The notes beneath the pieces are model-generated. The model was not told the DNA's origin. It saw only the letters and a list, made by a program, of their open reading frames with translations, and did no database searches. 32,306 nucleotides of DNA from an uncultured Bacilli bacterium. GTDB lineage: Bacteria; Bacillota_I; Bacilli_A; RF39; UBA660. This document shows positions 23,590-32,018 of this stretch, one piece after another; the first letter of the stretch is position 1, and each line of letters begins with the position of its first letter. Position numbers and translations under genes: made by a program. The DNA lies in the NCBI GenBank assembly GCA_944373095.1, contig CALWAK010000008.1, positions 1 to 32,306 of the forward strand, read 5' to 3'.

Positions 23590-26145
23590 ATGTTAGAGTT
23601 AAAAAATATTACGAAAGTATATGAAGTAGCTGATAGCAAACAAGTAGCATTAAAAAATATAAATATAAAATTTAGAAAAAATGAATTTGTTTCTATTTTA
23701 GGCCAAAGTGGTAGTGGTAAGACTACTTTGTTAAACATTATTGGTGGTTTAGATAAATATACATCTGGTGATTTAATTATAAATGATATTAGTACTAAAA
23801 ATTATAAAGATCATGATTGGGATGTTTATCGTAATCATCGTGTAGGGTTTGTCTTTCAAAGTTATAATTTAATACCTCATCAAACAGCACTACAAAATGT
23901 TGAATTAGCCTTAACTTTATCAGGAATATCAAAAGAAGAGCGAAGAAAAAGAAGTATTGCTATTTTAAAAAAAGTAGGATTAGAAGCCCAGATACATAAA
24001 AGACCTAATCAAATGAGTGGTGGCCAGATGCAAAGGGTTGCTATTGCAAGGGCCTTAGTAAATGACCCAGATATCTTACTTGCGGATGAACCAACCGGAG
24101 CATTAGATTCCGAAACTAGTATTCAAGTTATGGAATTATTAAAAGAAATAGCAAAAGATAAATTAGTTATTATGGTTACTCATAATCCTGATTTAGCAGA
24201 TAAATATTCTACTAGAATAGTTAAATTATTAGATGGAGAAATAACTCATGATTCTAATTATTTTGATGGTATAGAAGATAATACTAATAAAAATACTTCT
24301 AAGAGTAATAAAACATCTATGAGTTTTAGAACAGCTTTATCATTAAGTTTAAATAATTTAATGACTAAAAAAGGGAGAACTATATTAACAGCATTTGCTG
24401 GTTCAATAGGAATAATTGGTATAGCATTAATACTATCTTTATCTAATGGTATTCAAAATTATATAGATAAGACTGAAGAAGAAACACTAGCATCATATCC
24501 ATTAAGTATTCAAAAAGAAAGTATTGATATGTCTGGATTATTAAGTTCTATTGTAGGAAGTAAAGAAGAAGTAGAATATAATGATGATTTAATTCATTCT
24601 GTTAATGTAATGGGTGATGTATTAACTTCAATGACACAGGAAGTAAAGAAAAATGATTTAAAGAAATTTAAAGAATATATAGAAAGTAATCAAACTAATA
24701 TAAAAGATTATACTTCTAATATAGAATATACTTATGATATAGATTTAAATTTATATAAAGCTGATACAAAAGATAAAATAGTTCAAGTTAATCCAACTAC
24801 GGTATTTGATGCGATTGGTATGTCTACATCAGGTATTTCTAGTGCCTATAGTGGTTATATGTCTAATTATGATGTATTTTATGAATTATTAGATAATGAT
24901 GAATTTAATAAACAAACATATGACTTAGTAGATGGAGTATGGCCAAGTAATTATAATGAAGTAGTATTATTAGTAGATAAGAATAATCAAATATCTGATT
25001 ATACATTATATTCCTTAGGTATTTTAGATCAAAGTTATTTAAAAGAACAATTTAATAATATGGTAAATGGTAAAGAAGTATTATTTGAAAATACCTCTTA
25101 TGAAACTAAAGATTTACTAGGATTAACTTTTAAATTAGTATTAAATACTGATTATTATAAAAAAGAAAATGGGTTATGGGTTAATATGAAAAATGATACT
25201 ACCTATATGAAAGATATTATAAGTAAAGCAGTAGATATTAAAATAGTTGGTATTATAAAACCTAATGATGAAGCAGTTACTACTAATGCTTCTACGGGAA
25301 TGGTAGGATATACTCATGATTTAGTAGAATATGTAATAAATGAAATAAATGATACACAAATAGTAAAAGAACAACTAAGTAATCCTAATATTAATGTATT
25401 TACTAATAGTGAATTTAGTACTTCTGAAGAATTTGATATGAGTAAATTAACACCTGAACAATTAAAATATTTAGAAAGTTTATCAGAAAGTGAATTAGCT
25501 GAATTTATTAAAAATTATACTGAAAATTCTAGTTCTAGTTATGAAGAAAACTTAAATAAATTAGGGGTTGCTAATTTAGATGATCCAGATGGTATTAATT
25601 TATATCCTAAAGATTTTGATTCTAAAATAGAAATAGAAAATATAATAGATAAGTATAATGAATCATTAAGTGAAGAAGAAAAAATTAAATATACTGATGT
25701 AGTAGGTATAATGATTGATTCAGTATCTACTATTGTAAATGTAATAAGTAGTGTCTTAATAGCATTTGTAGCAATAAGCTTAGTAGTATCTAGTATAATG
25801 ATTGCTATTATTACTTATATATCTGTTATAGAAAGAACTAAAGAAATAGGTATCCTACGTGCGATGGGGGCATCTAAAAAAGATATTTCAAGAGTATTTA
25901 ATGCTGAAACATTAATTGAAGGATTAACAGCCGGTATATTTGGTATAGTGGTTACTTTATTACTTAATATACCTATAAATATAATTATTAAAAGTATAGT
26001 AAATATAAGTAATATATCTATGTTACCTTTAGTAGGTGCTATAGTATTAATAATAATAAGTATCTTACTTACAGTAATAGCAGGATTTATACCAGCTAAA
26101 ATAGCTAGTAAAAAAGATCCAGTAGTAGCATTAAGAACAGAGTGA
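23590..26145 (+). CDS. MacB-like ABC transporter, fused ATPase and FtsX-type permease
   Basis: One 851-residue chain. The N-terminal ATPase has Walker A GQSGSGKT (38-45), Q-loop VFQSYNLIP, signature SGGQM (143-147), Walker B LLADEP (163-168) and H-loop His198. It is of the LolD/MacB subfamily (RVGFVFQ, NPDLADKYSTRIV). A linker leads to TM1 near 265-285 (SIGIIGIALILSLSNG), a large extracellular domain of ~420 residues, then three C-terminal TMs (about 715-840) with IERTKEIGILRAMGASKKDI, the FtsX signature. Type VII transporters of this kind work on envelope substrates or peptides by mechanotransmission rather than transport through a channel. A VanY-type gene starts four bases after it. Confidence 0.92.
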   Translation: MLELKNITKVYEVADSKQVALKNINIKFRKNEFVSILGQSGSGKTTLLNIIGGLDKYTSGDLIINDISTKNYKDHDWDVYRNHRVGFVFQSYNLIPHQTALQNVELALTLSGISKEERRKRSIAILKKVGLEAQIHKRPNQMSGGQMQRVAIARALVNDPDILLADEPTGALDSETSIQVMELLKEIAKDKLVIMVTHNPDLADKYSTRIVKLLDGEITHDSNYFDGIEDNTNKNTSKSNKTSMSFRTALSLSLNNLMTKKGRTILTAFAGSIGIIGIALILSLSNGIQNYIDKTEEETLASYPLSIQKESIDMSGLLSSIVGSKEEVEYNDDLIHSVNVMGDVLTSMTQEVKKNDLKKFKEYIESNQTNIKDYTSNIEYTYDIDLNLYKADTKDKIVQVNPTTVFDAIGMSTSGISSAYSGYMSNYDVFYELLDNDEFNKQTYDLVDGVWPSNYNEVVLLVDKNNQISDYTLYSLGILDQSYLKEQFNNMVNGKEVLFENTSYETKDLLGLTFKLVLNTDYYKKENGLWVNMKNDTTYMKDIISKAVDIKIVGIIKPNDEAVTTNASTGMVGYTHDLVEYVINEINDTQIVKEQLSNPNINVFTNSEFSTSEEFDMSKLTPEQLKYLESLSESELAEFIKNYTENSSSSYEENLNKLGVANLDDPDGINLYPKDFDSKIEIENIIDKYNESLSEEEKIKYTDVVGIMIDSVSTIVNVISSVLIAFVAISLVVSSIMIAIITYISVIERTKEIGILRAMGASKKDISRVFNAETLIEGLTAGIFGIVVTLLLNIPINIIIKSIVNISNISMLPLVGAIVLIIISILLTVIAGFIPAKIASKKDPVVALRTE

Positions 26146-26149
26146 TATT

Positions 26150-27280
26150 ATGAAAAGAAGAAAAAAAAGAATTAGAAAAAGTATATGTATTATATTAATA
26201 TTAGTAATTATTATAGTATTAATTTTAATATTTAAAAAAGATAAAATTAATATAGAATTAATAGATAACTTAAATATAGAAGTTAATAGTACTATTACTA
26301 ATTTAGATTTAATTAAAAATAATAATAATTATAAAATATTATCTAAAGAAGAAGTTATAGATACTTCTAAACTAGGTAATAAAGATATTAATATATTAAT
26401 AGAACATAATAATAAAGAATATAATTATAATATAAATATTAATATAGTAGATACTACAATACCTACTATAGAATATAAAGATTATTTAACTACTACTTTA
26501 GGTAATGAAATAGATTTATTAGAAAATGTATCAGTAACAGATAATTCTAATGAAGATATAGATGTATCTATTGAAGGAGATTATAGTTTTGATAAAGTAG
26601 GTATATATAAATTATATTATGTAGCTAAAGATAGTAGTGGTAATGTTTGTAAAAAAGAATTTACTCTAGAAGTAGAAGATTCTAATATGGTAGATAATAA
26701 TACTGATGATATAATAGAATTTACTACTTCTAAAGGATTTAGTGGTATTACTAAAAATGGTGTTACTTATATAGATGGAGTATTAGTAGTAAATAAAACT
26801 TATTCTCTACCAGATGATTATGGTAATGGTTTAACTAGTACTACTACTAATGCATTTTATAAGATGCAAGCAGCATCTAAATTGGAAAACTTAAATATCT
26901 ATTTATCTAGTGGTTTTAGATCATATAGTACTCAAGATAGAATTTATAATAATTATGTAGCAAGAGATGGTAAGGAGGCTGCTGATACTTATTCAGCACG
27001 ACCAGGATATTCGGAACATCAATCAGGTTTAGCTTTTGATGTTAATCAAATAAATAGTACTTTTGATGATTCAGAAGAAGCTATATGGTTATCTAATAAC
27101 TGTTATAAATATGGTTTTATCTTAAGATATCCTAAAGGTAAAGAAGATATTACAGGGTATAAATATGAATCATGGCATTTTAGATATGTAGGTGTTGATT
27201 TAGCAACTAAGTTATATAATAATGGTGATTGGATTACTCTAGAAGAATACTTTGGTATAACTAGTTCATATGAAGAATAA
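26150..27280 (+). CDS. VanY-type D-alanyl-D-alanine carboxypeptidase
   Basis: A membrane-anchored cell-wall peptidase of 376 residues. A basic N-terminus and TM (about 11-29) are followed by a bacterial Ig/DUF5011-like domain (about 101-177, ending VGIYKLYYVAKDSSGN). The VanY domain (about 210-365) has SGFRSYSTQ, the SxHxxGxAxD motif with His290 and Asp297, Glu340 and the third zinc ligand His343 in ESWHFRYVG. All four catalytic/zinc residues are present, so it should be active in trimming the terminal D-Ala of peptidoglycan stems. It is co-transcribed with the ABC transporter; the pair may form an envelope-stress unit (inference). Confidence 0.92.
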   Translation: MKRRKKRIRKSICIILILVIIIVLILIFKKDKINIELIDNLNIEVNSTITNLDLIKNNNNYKILSKEEVIDTSKLGNKDINILIEHNNKEYNYNININIVDTTIPTIEYKDYLTTTLGNEIDLLENVSVTDNSNEDIDVSIEGDYSFDKVGIYKLYYVAKDSSGNVCKKEFTLEVEDSNMVDNNTDDIIEFTTSKGFSGITKNGVTYIDGVLVVNKTYSLPDDYGNGLTSTTTNAFYKMQAASKLENLNIYLSSGFRSYSTQDRIYNNYVARDGKEAADTYSARPGYSEHQSGLAFDVNQINSTFDDSEEAIWLSNNCYKYGFILRYPKGKEDITGYKYESWHFRYVGVDLATKLYNNGDWITLEEYFGITSSYEE

Positions 27281-27299
27281 CAAACTAAGTTATTCTTTT
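27273..27299 (+). terminator. Terminator of ABC-VanY operon
   Basis: AAGAATAAC (27273-27281) pairs with GTTATTCTT (27289-27297) around a 7-base loop, ending in a short T-run. The stop codon lies in the stem. Confidence 0.72.
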
Positions 27300-27302
27300 A
27301 TT

Positions 27303-27384
27303 TTGGAAAAATGTGTAAAATAGGTCTAAAATGATTGGAATTTTGTGTAAAATAAGTTTGAAATAGCTGGAATTTTGTGATAAG
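27303..27384. repeat. 32-bp tandem repeat, about 2.5 copies
   Basis: Units begin at 27303, 27335 and 27367 with exact 32-base spacing. The second and third share GGAATTTTGTG, and the first and second share TGTGTAAAATA. The array occupies the promoter region of the ATPase gene and ends 20 bases before its ATG. Too few copies and too tightly packed for a CRISPR. Confidence 0.7.
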
Positions 27385-27403
27385 ATTAATTTAGGTGAGT
27401 AAA

Positions 27404-28741
27404 ATGAGTAGATTAAGAAGAAAAATAGATAAATATTTAATAGATTGGAAAAACTCTAAAGATAAATTACCGTTAATAGTTAAAGGAGCAAGACAAATTG
27501 GTAAAACAGATTCAATAGAAAATTTTGCTAAAAATAATTATAAATATTTTGTAGAAATAAACTTTGCATTACAACCTGAGTATAAAACTATTTTTGATAA
27601 TGGTTTTAATGTTGATAAAATAATAAGTAATATTTCAATGATAAATCCAAATTTTATATTTGAACCAAAAGAAACATTAATATTTTTTGATGAATTGCAA
27701 GATTGTATAAATTGTGCTACTTCACTAAAGGCTTTTAATATTGATAAAAGATTTGATGTTATATGTTCTGGTTCGATGATGGGAATTGATTATAAAGAAA
27801 TAGAATCTAATAGTGTAGGAAATAAACAAGATTATATTATGTATTCAATGGATTTTGAAGAATTTTTATGGGCTAAAGGCTATAAAGATAATCAAATAGA
27901 AGAATTATATACATATATGAAAGAGTGTAAGCCACTACCTAATACTATATTTGAGGTAATGATGATGAATTTTAAAGATTATATGATATTAGGAGGAATG
28001 CCTGCTATTGTTAATAAATATATTGAAAATAAAAATTTTAGTGGCGTTTTAAATATGCAAAAACAAATTTTATTAGATTATGAAGAAGACATAGCTAAAT
28101 ATGCTTTCGGATTAGATAAAGCAAGAATATTAAATGCATATAGAAAAATAGCAGTATTTTTAGGAAATGAAAATAAAAAATTTCAAATATCTAAAATAGC
28201 AGATGGAGCTAGAAATAGAGAATATCGAGGAGTATCAGATTGGCTATCTGATGCTGGTATAGTAAATATTTCTTATTGTCTAGAAGAATGTTCTTTGCCT
28301 TTAAAAGGAAATTATAATCCAGAAAATTATCGATTATATTTTGCAGATACTGGGCTTTTAATTGCATCATTAGATGAAGAAGCTCAAGATGATTTAAGAA
28401 AAAATAAAAATTTTAATACTTATAAAGGGGCTATATATGAAAATATTATAGCAGATATGTTAGTAAAAGAAGGTTATAATTTATATTTTTATAAAAATGA
28501 AAAAGGTACTATTGAAATGGATTTCTTTATAAGAAATAAAGATTCTTTAATACCTTTAGAAGTAAAAGCTAATGATAATTCTACTATATCCTTAAATAAT
28601 TTAATAGATAGTAATAACTATAAAGATATTAAATATGGTATTAAATTATGTAATAAAAATATAGGCTTTAATAATAAATTTTATACATTTCCATATTTTT
28701 TAACTTTCTTATTAAAAAGATATCTAAAAGATACTAAATAA
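27404..28741 (+). CDS. AAA ATPase with DUF4143 (PD-(D/E)XK-like) C-terminus
   Basis: A 445-residue protein of the AAA_14/DUF4143 family, which is frequent and multicopy in gut bacteria and functionally uncharacterised. The Walker A is GARQIGKT (28-35), the Walker B TLIFFDELQDC, and sensor-like ICSGSMM follows. The DUF4143 region holds NYRLYFADTGLLIASL and ends in GAIYENIIADMLVKEG. The nuclease-like set is EMDFFIRN...LIPLEVKAN, a PD-(D/E)XK pattern of Glu-Asp-Glu-x-Lys. The ATG at 27404 follows AGGTGAG; the in-frame GTG at 27395 overlaps that site. All motifs are intact, in contrast to the two decayed relatives downstream. Possible roles range from defence to mobile-element regulation; none can be chosen from sequence. 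Confidence 0.88.
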   Translation: MSRLRRKIDKYLIDWKNSKDKLPLIVKGARQIGKTDSIENFAKNNYKYFVEINFALQPEYKTIFDNGFNVDKIISNISMINPNFIFEPKETLIFFDELQDCINCATSLKAFNIDKRFDVICSGSMMGIDYKEIESNSVGNKQDYIMYSMDFEEFLWAKGYKDNQIEELYTYMKECKPLPNTIFEVMMMNFKDYMILGGMPAIVNKYIENKNFSGVLNMQKQILLDYEEDIAKYAFGLDKARILNAYRKIAVFLGNENKKFQISKIADGARNREYRGVSDWLSDAGIVNISYCLEECSLPLKGNYNPENYRLYFADTGLLIASLDEEAQDDLRKNKNFNTYKGAIYENIIADMLVKEGYNLYFYKNEKGTIEMDFFIRNKDSLIPLEVKANDNSTISLNNLIDSNNYKDIKYGIKLCNKNIGFNNKFYTFPYFLTFLLKRYLKDTK

Positions 28742-28768
28742 AATTTAAGCGTAATAATTCTATAAAAA

Positions 28769-28802
28769 GTAAAGTTATTACGGTTAACCGTAATAACTTT
28801 AC
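28769..28802. repeat. 34-bp perfect palindrome
   Basis: Each arm is 17 bases (28769-28785 and 28786-28802), with centre GGTTAACC and no spacer. There is no T-run on either side, so it is not a standard terminator. It lies between the intact ATPase gene and the 5' edge of an ATPase remnant, at what may be a recombination junction. Confidence 0.85.
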
Positions 28803-29072
28803 AAAAATAATAAAAAATTACATTACACAAATATAACCCAAAATGGTGAAATTGATTTTTTAGTTAAAAAAAGTGGCTTAATAAAGTATATACAAGTAAG
28901 TTATGAATTATATGGTAATGATAGTGCGATTGAAAGAGAATTTGGGGCATATAGATATATTGATGATAATTATCCTAAATATGTTAGATCACTTGATAAA
29001 ATAGATTTATCTCGTAATGGAATTATCCATTTAAATTTAATAGATTTCTTATTAGATGATAAATTATTATAA
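28797..29072 (+). pseudogene. C-terminal remnant of a second DUF4143-type ATPase
   Basis: An open frame without start codon runs from just after an in-frame stop (28794) to TAA at 29070-29072. Its product contains NGEIDFLVKK, KYIQVSYELYG, IEREFGAYRYIDDNYPKYV, RSLDKIDLSRNGIIHLNLIDFLL. This is the characteristic C-terminal end of an AAA_14/DUF4143 subfamily (EIDF...YIQV...REF..L..I.DNYPKYVLSLD...). The ATPase and most of DUF4143 are missing. It belongs to a different subfamily from both the intact gene before it and the pseudogene after it. Confidence 0.8.
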
Positions 29073-29075
29073 AAA

Positions 29076-29116
29076 TATTAAATATACCACGTCTTTTGGA
29101 CGTGGTATATTTAATA
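29076..29116. repeat. 18-bp-stem perfect hairpin
   Basis: Bases 29076-29093 pair perfectly with 29099-29116 around loop TTTTG, with GC-rich top CCACGTC/GACGTGG. It begins 3 bases after the ATPase remnant. No T-run follows, so it could be a symmetric terminator, an RNA-stabilising structure or a mobile-element end. Confidence 0.8.
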
Positions 29117-29122
29117 ATAATT

Positions 29123-29161
29123 CTACAAATAACCGAATGAAATTGCTACAAATAACCGAAT
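29123..29161. repeat. 23-bp direct repeat, two copies
   Basis: CTACAAATAACCGAAT occurs at 29123-29138 and 29146-29161 with period 23. The pair lies ~50 bases upstream of the decayed ATPase gene, in the same relative place as the 32-bp repeats before the intact one. Confidence 0.75.
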
Positions 29162-29212
29162 AGCATTAAAAAACATGCTTCTTTATGGTAAACTTTTAAT
29201 AAGGTGATGAAT

Positions 29213-30472
29213 ATGAAAGAATCTAAAATGCGAATTGCAGATAAATTACTTGAAAAAAAATTAAAAGGAAAAGGTGCAGTACTCATACAAGGAGTTAAAT
29301 GGTGTGGGAAGACAACACCTGCAAAACATTTTGCCAATAGCCTCTTATATATAGCTAATCCTGAAGATGTGAACCAAAATATTTCATTGGCGGATATAAA
29401 TCCTAGTATTTTACTAGCTGGAAAAACTCCTAGATTAATAGACGAATGGCAAATTGCTCCTAAGTTATGGGATGCATTTAGATTCGAAGTGGATCATCGA
29501 GGAGTTGAAGGCTAATTTATTTTAACTGGATCATCAGTTCCTGCTAATATGCAAAATGTTTTTCATACTGCGACTGTTGATTTAGTTGGCTTTTAATGCA
29601 ACCAATGAGTTTATATGAGTCTGGTGAATCAACAGGAGAAGTTAGTTTATTGAGTTTATTTGATAGTTCAAAAAAAATAAGTGGTATTAATAAATATAAT
29701 TTAGAAGATATAGCATATTTATGTTGTAGAGATGGTTGACCAAGAAGTATAGATATGGATAAAGAGATTCTTTAGATCAAGCATATGATTATTATGAAGA
29801 GTTTTAATTCTGATATTTCAAGAGTAGATAATGTAACTAGAAATCCAAAAAAGAGCAAAACACTTAATGAGAAGTTATGCTAGAAATATTGGAAGTCAAG
29901 CATCTAATGAAACATTAAGAAATGATATGATTTCTAATGATTTAAATACATTAGATACTGATACAGTATTATCTTATATAAATACTTTAAAAAAATGAAG
30001 ATGCAGTAGCATGGAATCCTAATTTAAGAAGTAAAACTGCAATAAGAACATCTGATACAAGATACTTTGTAGCCCCATCAAAAGAGTGGCCTCCCTAGGT
30101 TTAGGGCCAAATGATTTAATTAATGATTTACATACTTTTGGGTTAATATTTGAATCATTATGTATAAGAGATTTAAGAGTTTATGCCGATAGTATTAATG
30201 GTAGTGTATATCACTATAAAGATGCATCTAATCTAGAATGTGATGCAGTTATTTATTTGAGAAATGGTTCTTATGGCTTAGTAGAAATAAAATTAGGTGG
30301 AGATAACTTAATAAATGAAGCAGCAAATAACTTAATTAAATTAAAAAATAAAATAGATACTGATAAAATGAATAATCCAGCATTTTTAGTGATACTAGTA
30401 GCATCAGGCAAATATGCTTATAAAAGAGAAGATAATATCTTAGTAGTACCAATAACTTGTTTAAAACCATAA
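29213..30472 (+). pseudogene. Decayed full-length DUF4143-type ATPase
   Basis: The conserved protein can be followed across three frames. The N-terminus has GAVLIQGVKWCGKTT (Walker A, Thr/Lys present), LIDEWQIAPKLWDAFRFEVDHRG (Walker B) and ILTGSS. The middle has PMSLYESGESTGEVSL, ISRVDNVTRNP, MRSYARNIGSQ, AWNPNLRSKTAIRTSDTRYF. The C-terminus has GLGPNDLINDL, LCIRDLRVYAD, VYHY, LECDAVIYLRNGSYGLVEIKLGG (PD-(D/E)XK-like). It is broken by in-frame stops at 29513 (probably Gln to TAA) and 29737 (probably Trp to TGA) and by about six frameshifts (near 29590, 29765, 29803, 29850, 29993, 30085). The start ATG at 29213 keeps its AAGGTG site, so decay is fairly recent. Neighbouring genes are intact, which argues against sequencing error. 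Confidence 0.88.
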
Positions 30473-30497
30473 AAATTATTATATATTTTTTAATCTC

Positions 30498-30507
30498 ATG
30501 TTATAAT
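30498..30507 (+). promoter_or_regulatory. Extended -10 promoter of the surface-protein gene
   Basis: ATGTTATAAT with TATAAT at 30502-30507 and TG at 30499-30500, 20 bases before the ATG at 30528. AAAGGATAGG is the ribosome binding site. Confidence 0.7.
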
Positions 30508-30527
30508 AGAGTAAGAAAGGATAGGAT

Positions 30528-32018
30528 ATGAAAAAATATATATTAATATTTATTACTTCTTTAATAATAAGTATATCTTTAATAAGTTTAACTATTATAG
30601 ATAAGAAGAAATTAATTGAAACTCCATTAGATGAAGAATATATGGCGTTCTTTGTAGATGGAAAAGAAACAGATACAATTCCTGAAAAAGGTAATTATTA
30701 TGTATCAACAGTTTGTGATAAGGGTGCTAATGCTATCTGGAATTATGATAACTGGGCAATAACAATATATAATGCTACACAAACAGGCACAAGATGTAGT
30801 GTCACATTTACTACAAGATATCAAGACAGTACTGGTGCAACAGCACCTGAGTTATATGCTGGTTTAATACCAATCACATATGATGATTCAAATAACATAT
30901 TAGTAGCAAATGTATCATCTGAATGGTATAACTATAATAATCATGAGTGGGCCAATGCCATTTTAATCGATCAAAACAATTCCTCAATAAAGGCGAAATA
31001 CATAAATGAAAATGGCTCATTTAAAAGTGGTACAACAGTAAGTATATCAGATGTTCTACAAATGTACGTATGGATACCAAGATATAAGTATAAATTATTT
31101 AATGCCGAAGGTAATACTGGTACAACCGCTCAAATGATCGAAGTAGAATTTGAAAGTAATGATACTGCAAAATCAACTGGTTCATCAAATGGAGAGTGGT
31201 TAACTCATCCAGCATTCACATTTGGTACAACCGAATTAAATGGAATATGGGTAGGAAAATTTGAATCAAGTGGTTCAACTAGTGATGTAACTATAATACC
31301 AAATGTATCAAGTTTAAGAAGTCAAACAGTAAGTGCAATGTTTAATGCATCCCGTGCGATTGAGTCAACTACTAAACTAGGTTTATCTGCATCAGAAGTA
31401 GATACCCACATGATGAAGAATATGGAATGGGGAGCAGTAGCATACCTAACCAGTTCAAAATACGGAATATATAAAGATGCATCAACTTGCATGAATGCTG
31501 ATTGCGAAGTATGGACAAATCCAAATAGTAACTATACCACTGGTTGCGCTGGTGATAAAGTATCCGCAACATCTACAACATCTTGTAATCAATGGAATAC
31601 TTCAACTGGCGTCAATGCTTCAACAACAGGTACTATTTATGGTATCTATGATATGAGTGGTGGTGCATGGGAGTACGTCATGGGTAACATGACTGATTCA
31701 TCCGGTGCCTTTTACCCACGTTATTTTGGTTTATCTCAACCTGATTCCAAATATTATGATTCGTACACATATGGAACCAGTTACAATGATTATTCAAGAG
31801 GACATTTAGGAGATGCTACTAAAGAAGTCATTGCCAATAGTGGAAGTTACCTAGCCTGGAATAACGATTACGCGGACTTTGTCAATTCGTCTAGTCCGTG
31901 GTTCTACCGCGGTGGCTTCTGCGGCAATGGTAGCCTTGCGGGGGTCTTCAGCTTCGCCTACTACAGTGGTGGTGCGAATTCCAGCACTTCGTGGCGGGTT
32001 GTGTTGTCCTCCGAATAG
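30528..32018 (+). CDS. Anchored surface protein with C-type-lectin/FGE-like, probably DGR-diversified C-terminus
   Basis: 496 residues. A short basic start and one TM or signal-anchor (about 4-24) lead into a small cysteine-containing beta module (about 40-100, FFVDGKETDTIPEKGNYYV). A long Ser/Thr/Asn-rich exported region with YVWIPRYKYKL and HPAFTFGTTELNGIWVGKFE follows. The C-terminal domain carries MMKNMEWGAVAYL, the FGE/C-type-lectin signature GIYDMSGGAWEY (372-383) and the closing RGG...AGVF...WRVVL pattern (461-494). From about residue 445 base composition switches to GC-rich and adenine-poor. The putative variable positions (464-486) are all NNC or NNT codons. This is how targets of diversity-generating retroelements look. 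Likely role: surface ligand binding (inference). No retroelement enzyme is in the window. Confidence 0.85.
   Translation: MKKYILIFITSLIISISLISLTIIDKKKLIETPLDEEYMAFFVDGKETDTIPEKGNYYVSTVCDKGANAIWNYDNWAITIYNATQTGTRCSVTFTTRYQDSTGATAPELYAGLIPITYDDSNNILVANVSSEWYNYNNHEWANAILIDQNNSSIKAKYINENGSFKSGTTVSISDVLQMYVWIPRYKYKLFNAEGNTGTTAQMIEVEFESNDTAKSTGSSNGEWLTHPAFTFGTTELNGIWVGKFESSGSTSDVTIIPNVSSLRSQTVSAMFNASRAIESTTKLGLSASEVDTHMMKNMEWGAVAYLTSSKYGIYKDASTCMNADCEVWTNPNSNYTTGCAGDKVSATSTTSCNQWNTSTGVNASTTGTIYGIYDMSGGAWEYVMGNMTDSSGAFYPRYFGLSQPDSKYYDSYTYGTSYNDYSRGHLGDATKEVIANSGSYLAWNNDYADFVNSSSPWFYRGGFCGNGSLAGVFSFAYYSGGANSSTSWRVVLSSE
31860..32018 (+). other. Candidate DGR variable region (VR)
   Basis: By hand count, 31908-32009 is about 61% G+C with 11 adenines in 102 bases, against about one quarter G+C in the window. 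Framework codons are AGG/GCG/CGG/GTG-type, not used elsewhere in the gene. Positions such as 464-466, 470, 475, 477-482 and 485-486 carry F, C, G, L, S, A, Y and others in codons ending in C or T. This is what adenine-specific mutagenesis of AAC/AAT template codons gives. The constant 3' end TCGTGGCGGGTTGTGTTGTC would be the initiation-of-mutagenic-homing segment. The template repeat was looked for in the window and not found. Confidence 0.6.

Noticed and set aside
27303-27384. Short CRISPR array
   Set aside because: Only ~2.5 directly abutting, diverged copies with no spacers and no cas genes; a tandem repeat fits better.
28769-28802. Palindrome as the terminator of the intact ATPase gene
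   Set aside because: No loop and no T-run on either strand; kept as an unexplained repeat.
29700-29760. TGA read as Trp (mycoplasma code 4) because a conserved Trp position in the ATPase pseudogene is TGA
   Set aside because: infB, the CpaF-like and ABC genes end at TGA, all Trp codons in intact genes are TGG, and the same pseudogene has other stops and frameshifts.
29213-30472. Frameshifts as sequencing errors in an intact gene
   Set aside because: Two base-substitution stops plus about six shifts fall in one gene while all neighbouring genes, equally AT-rich, are intact.
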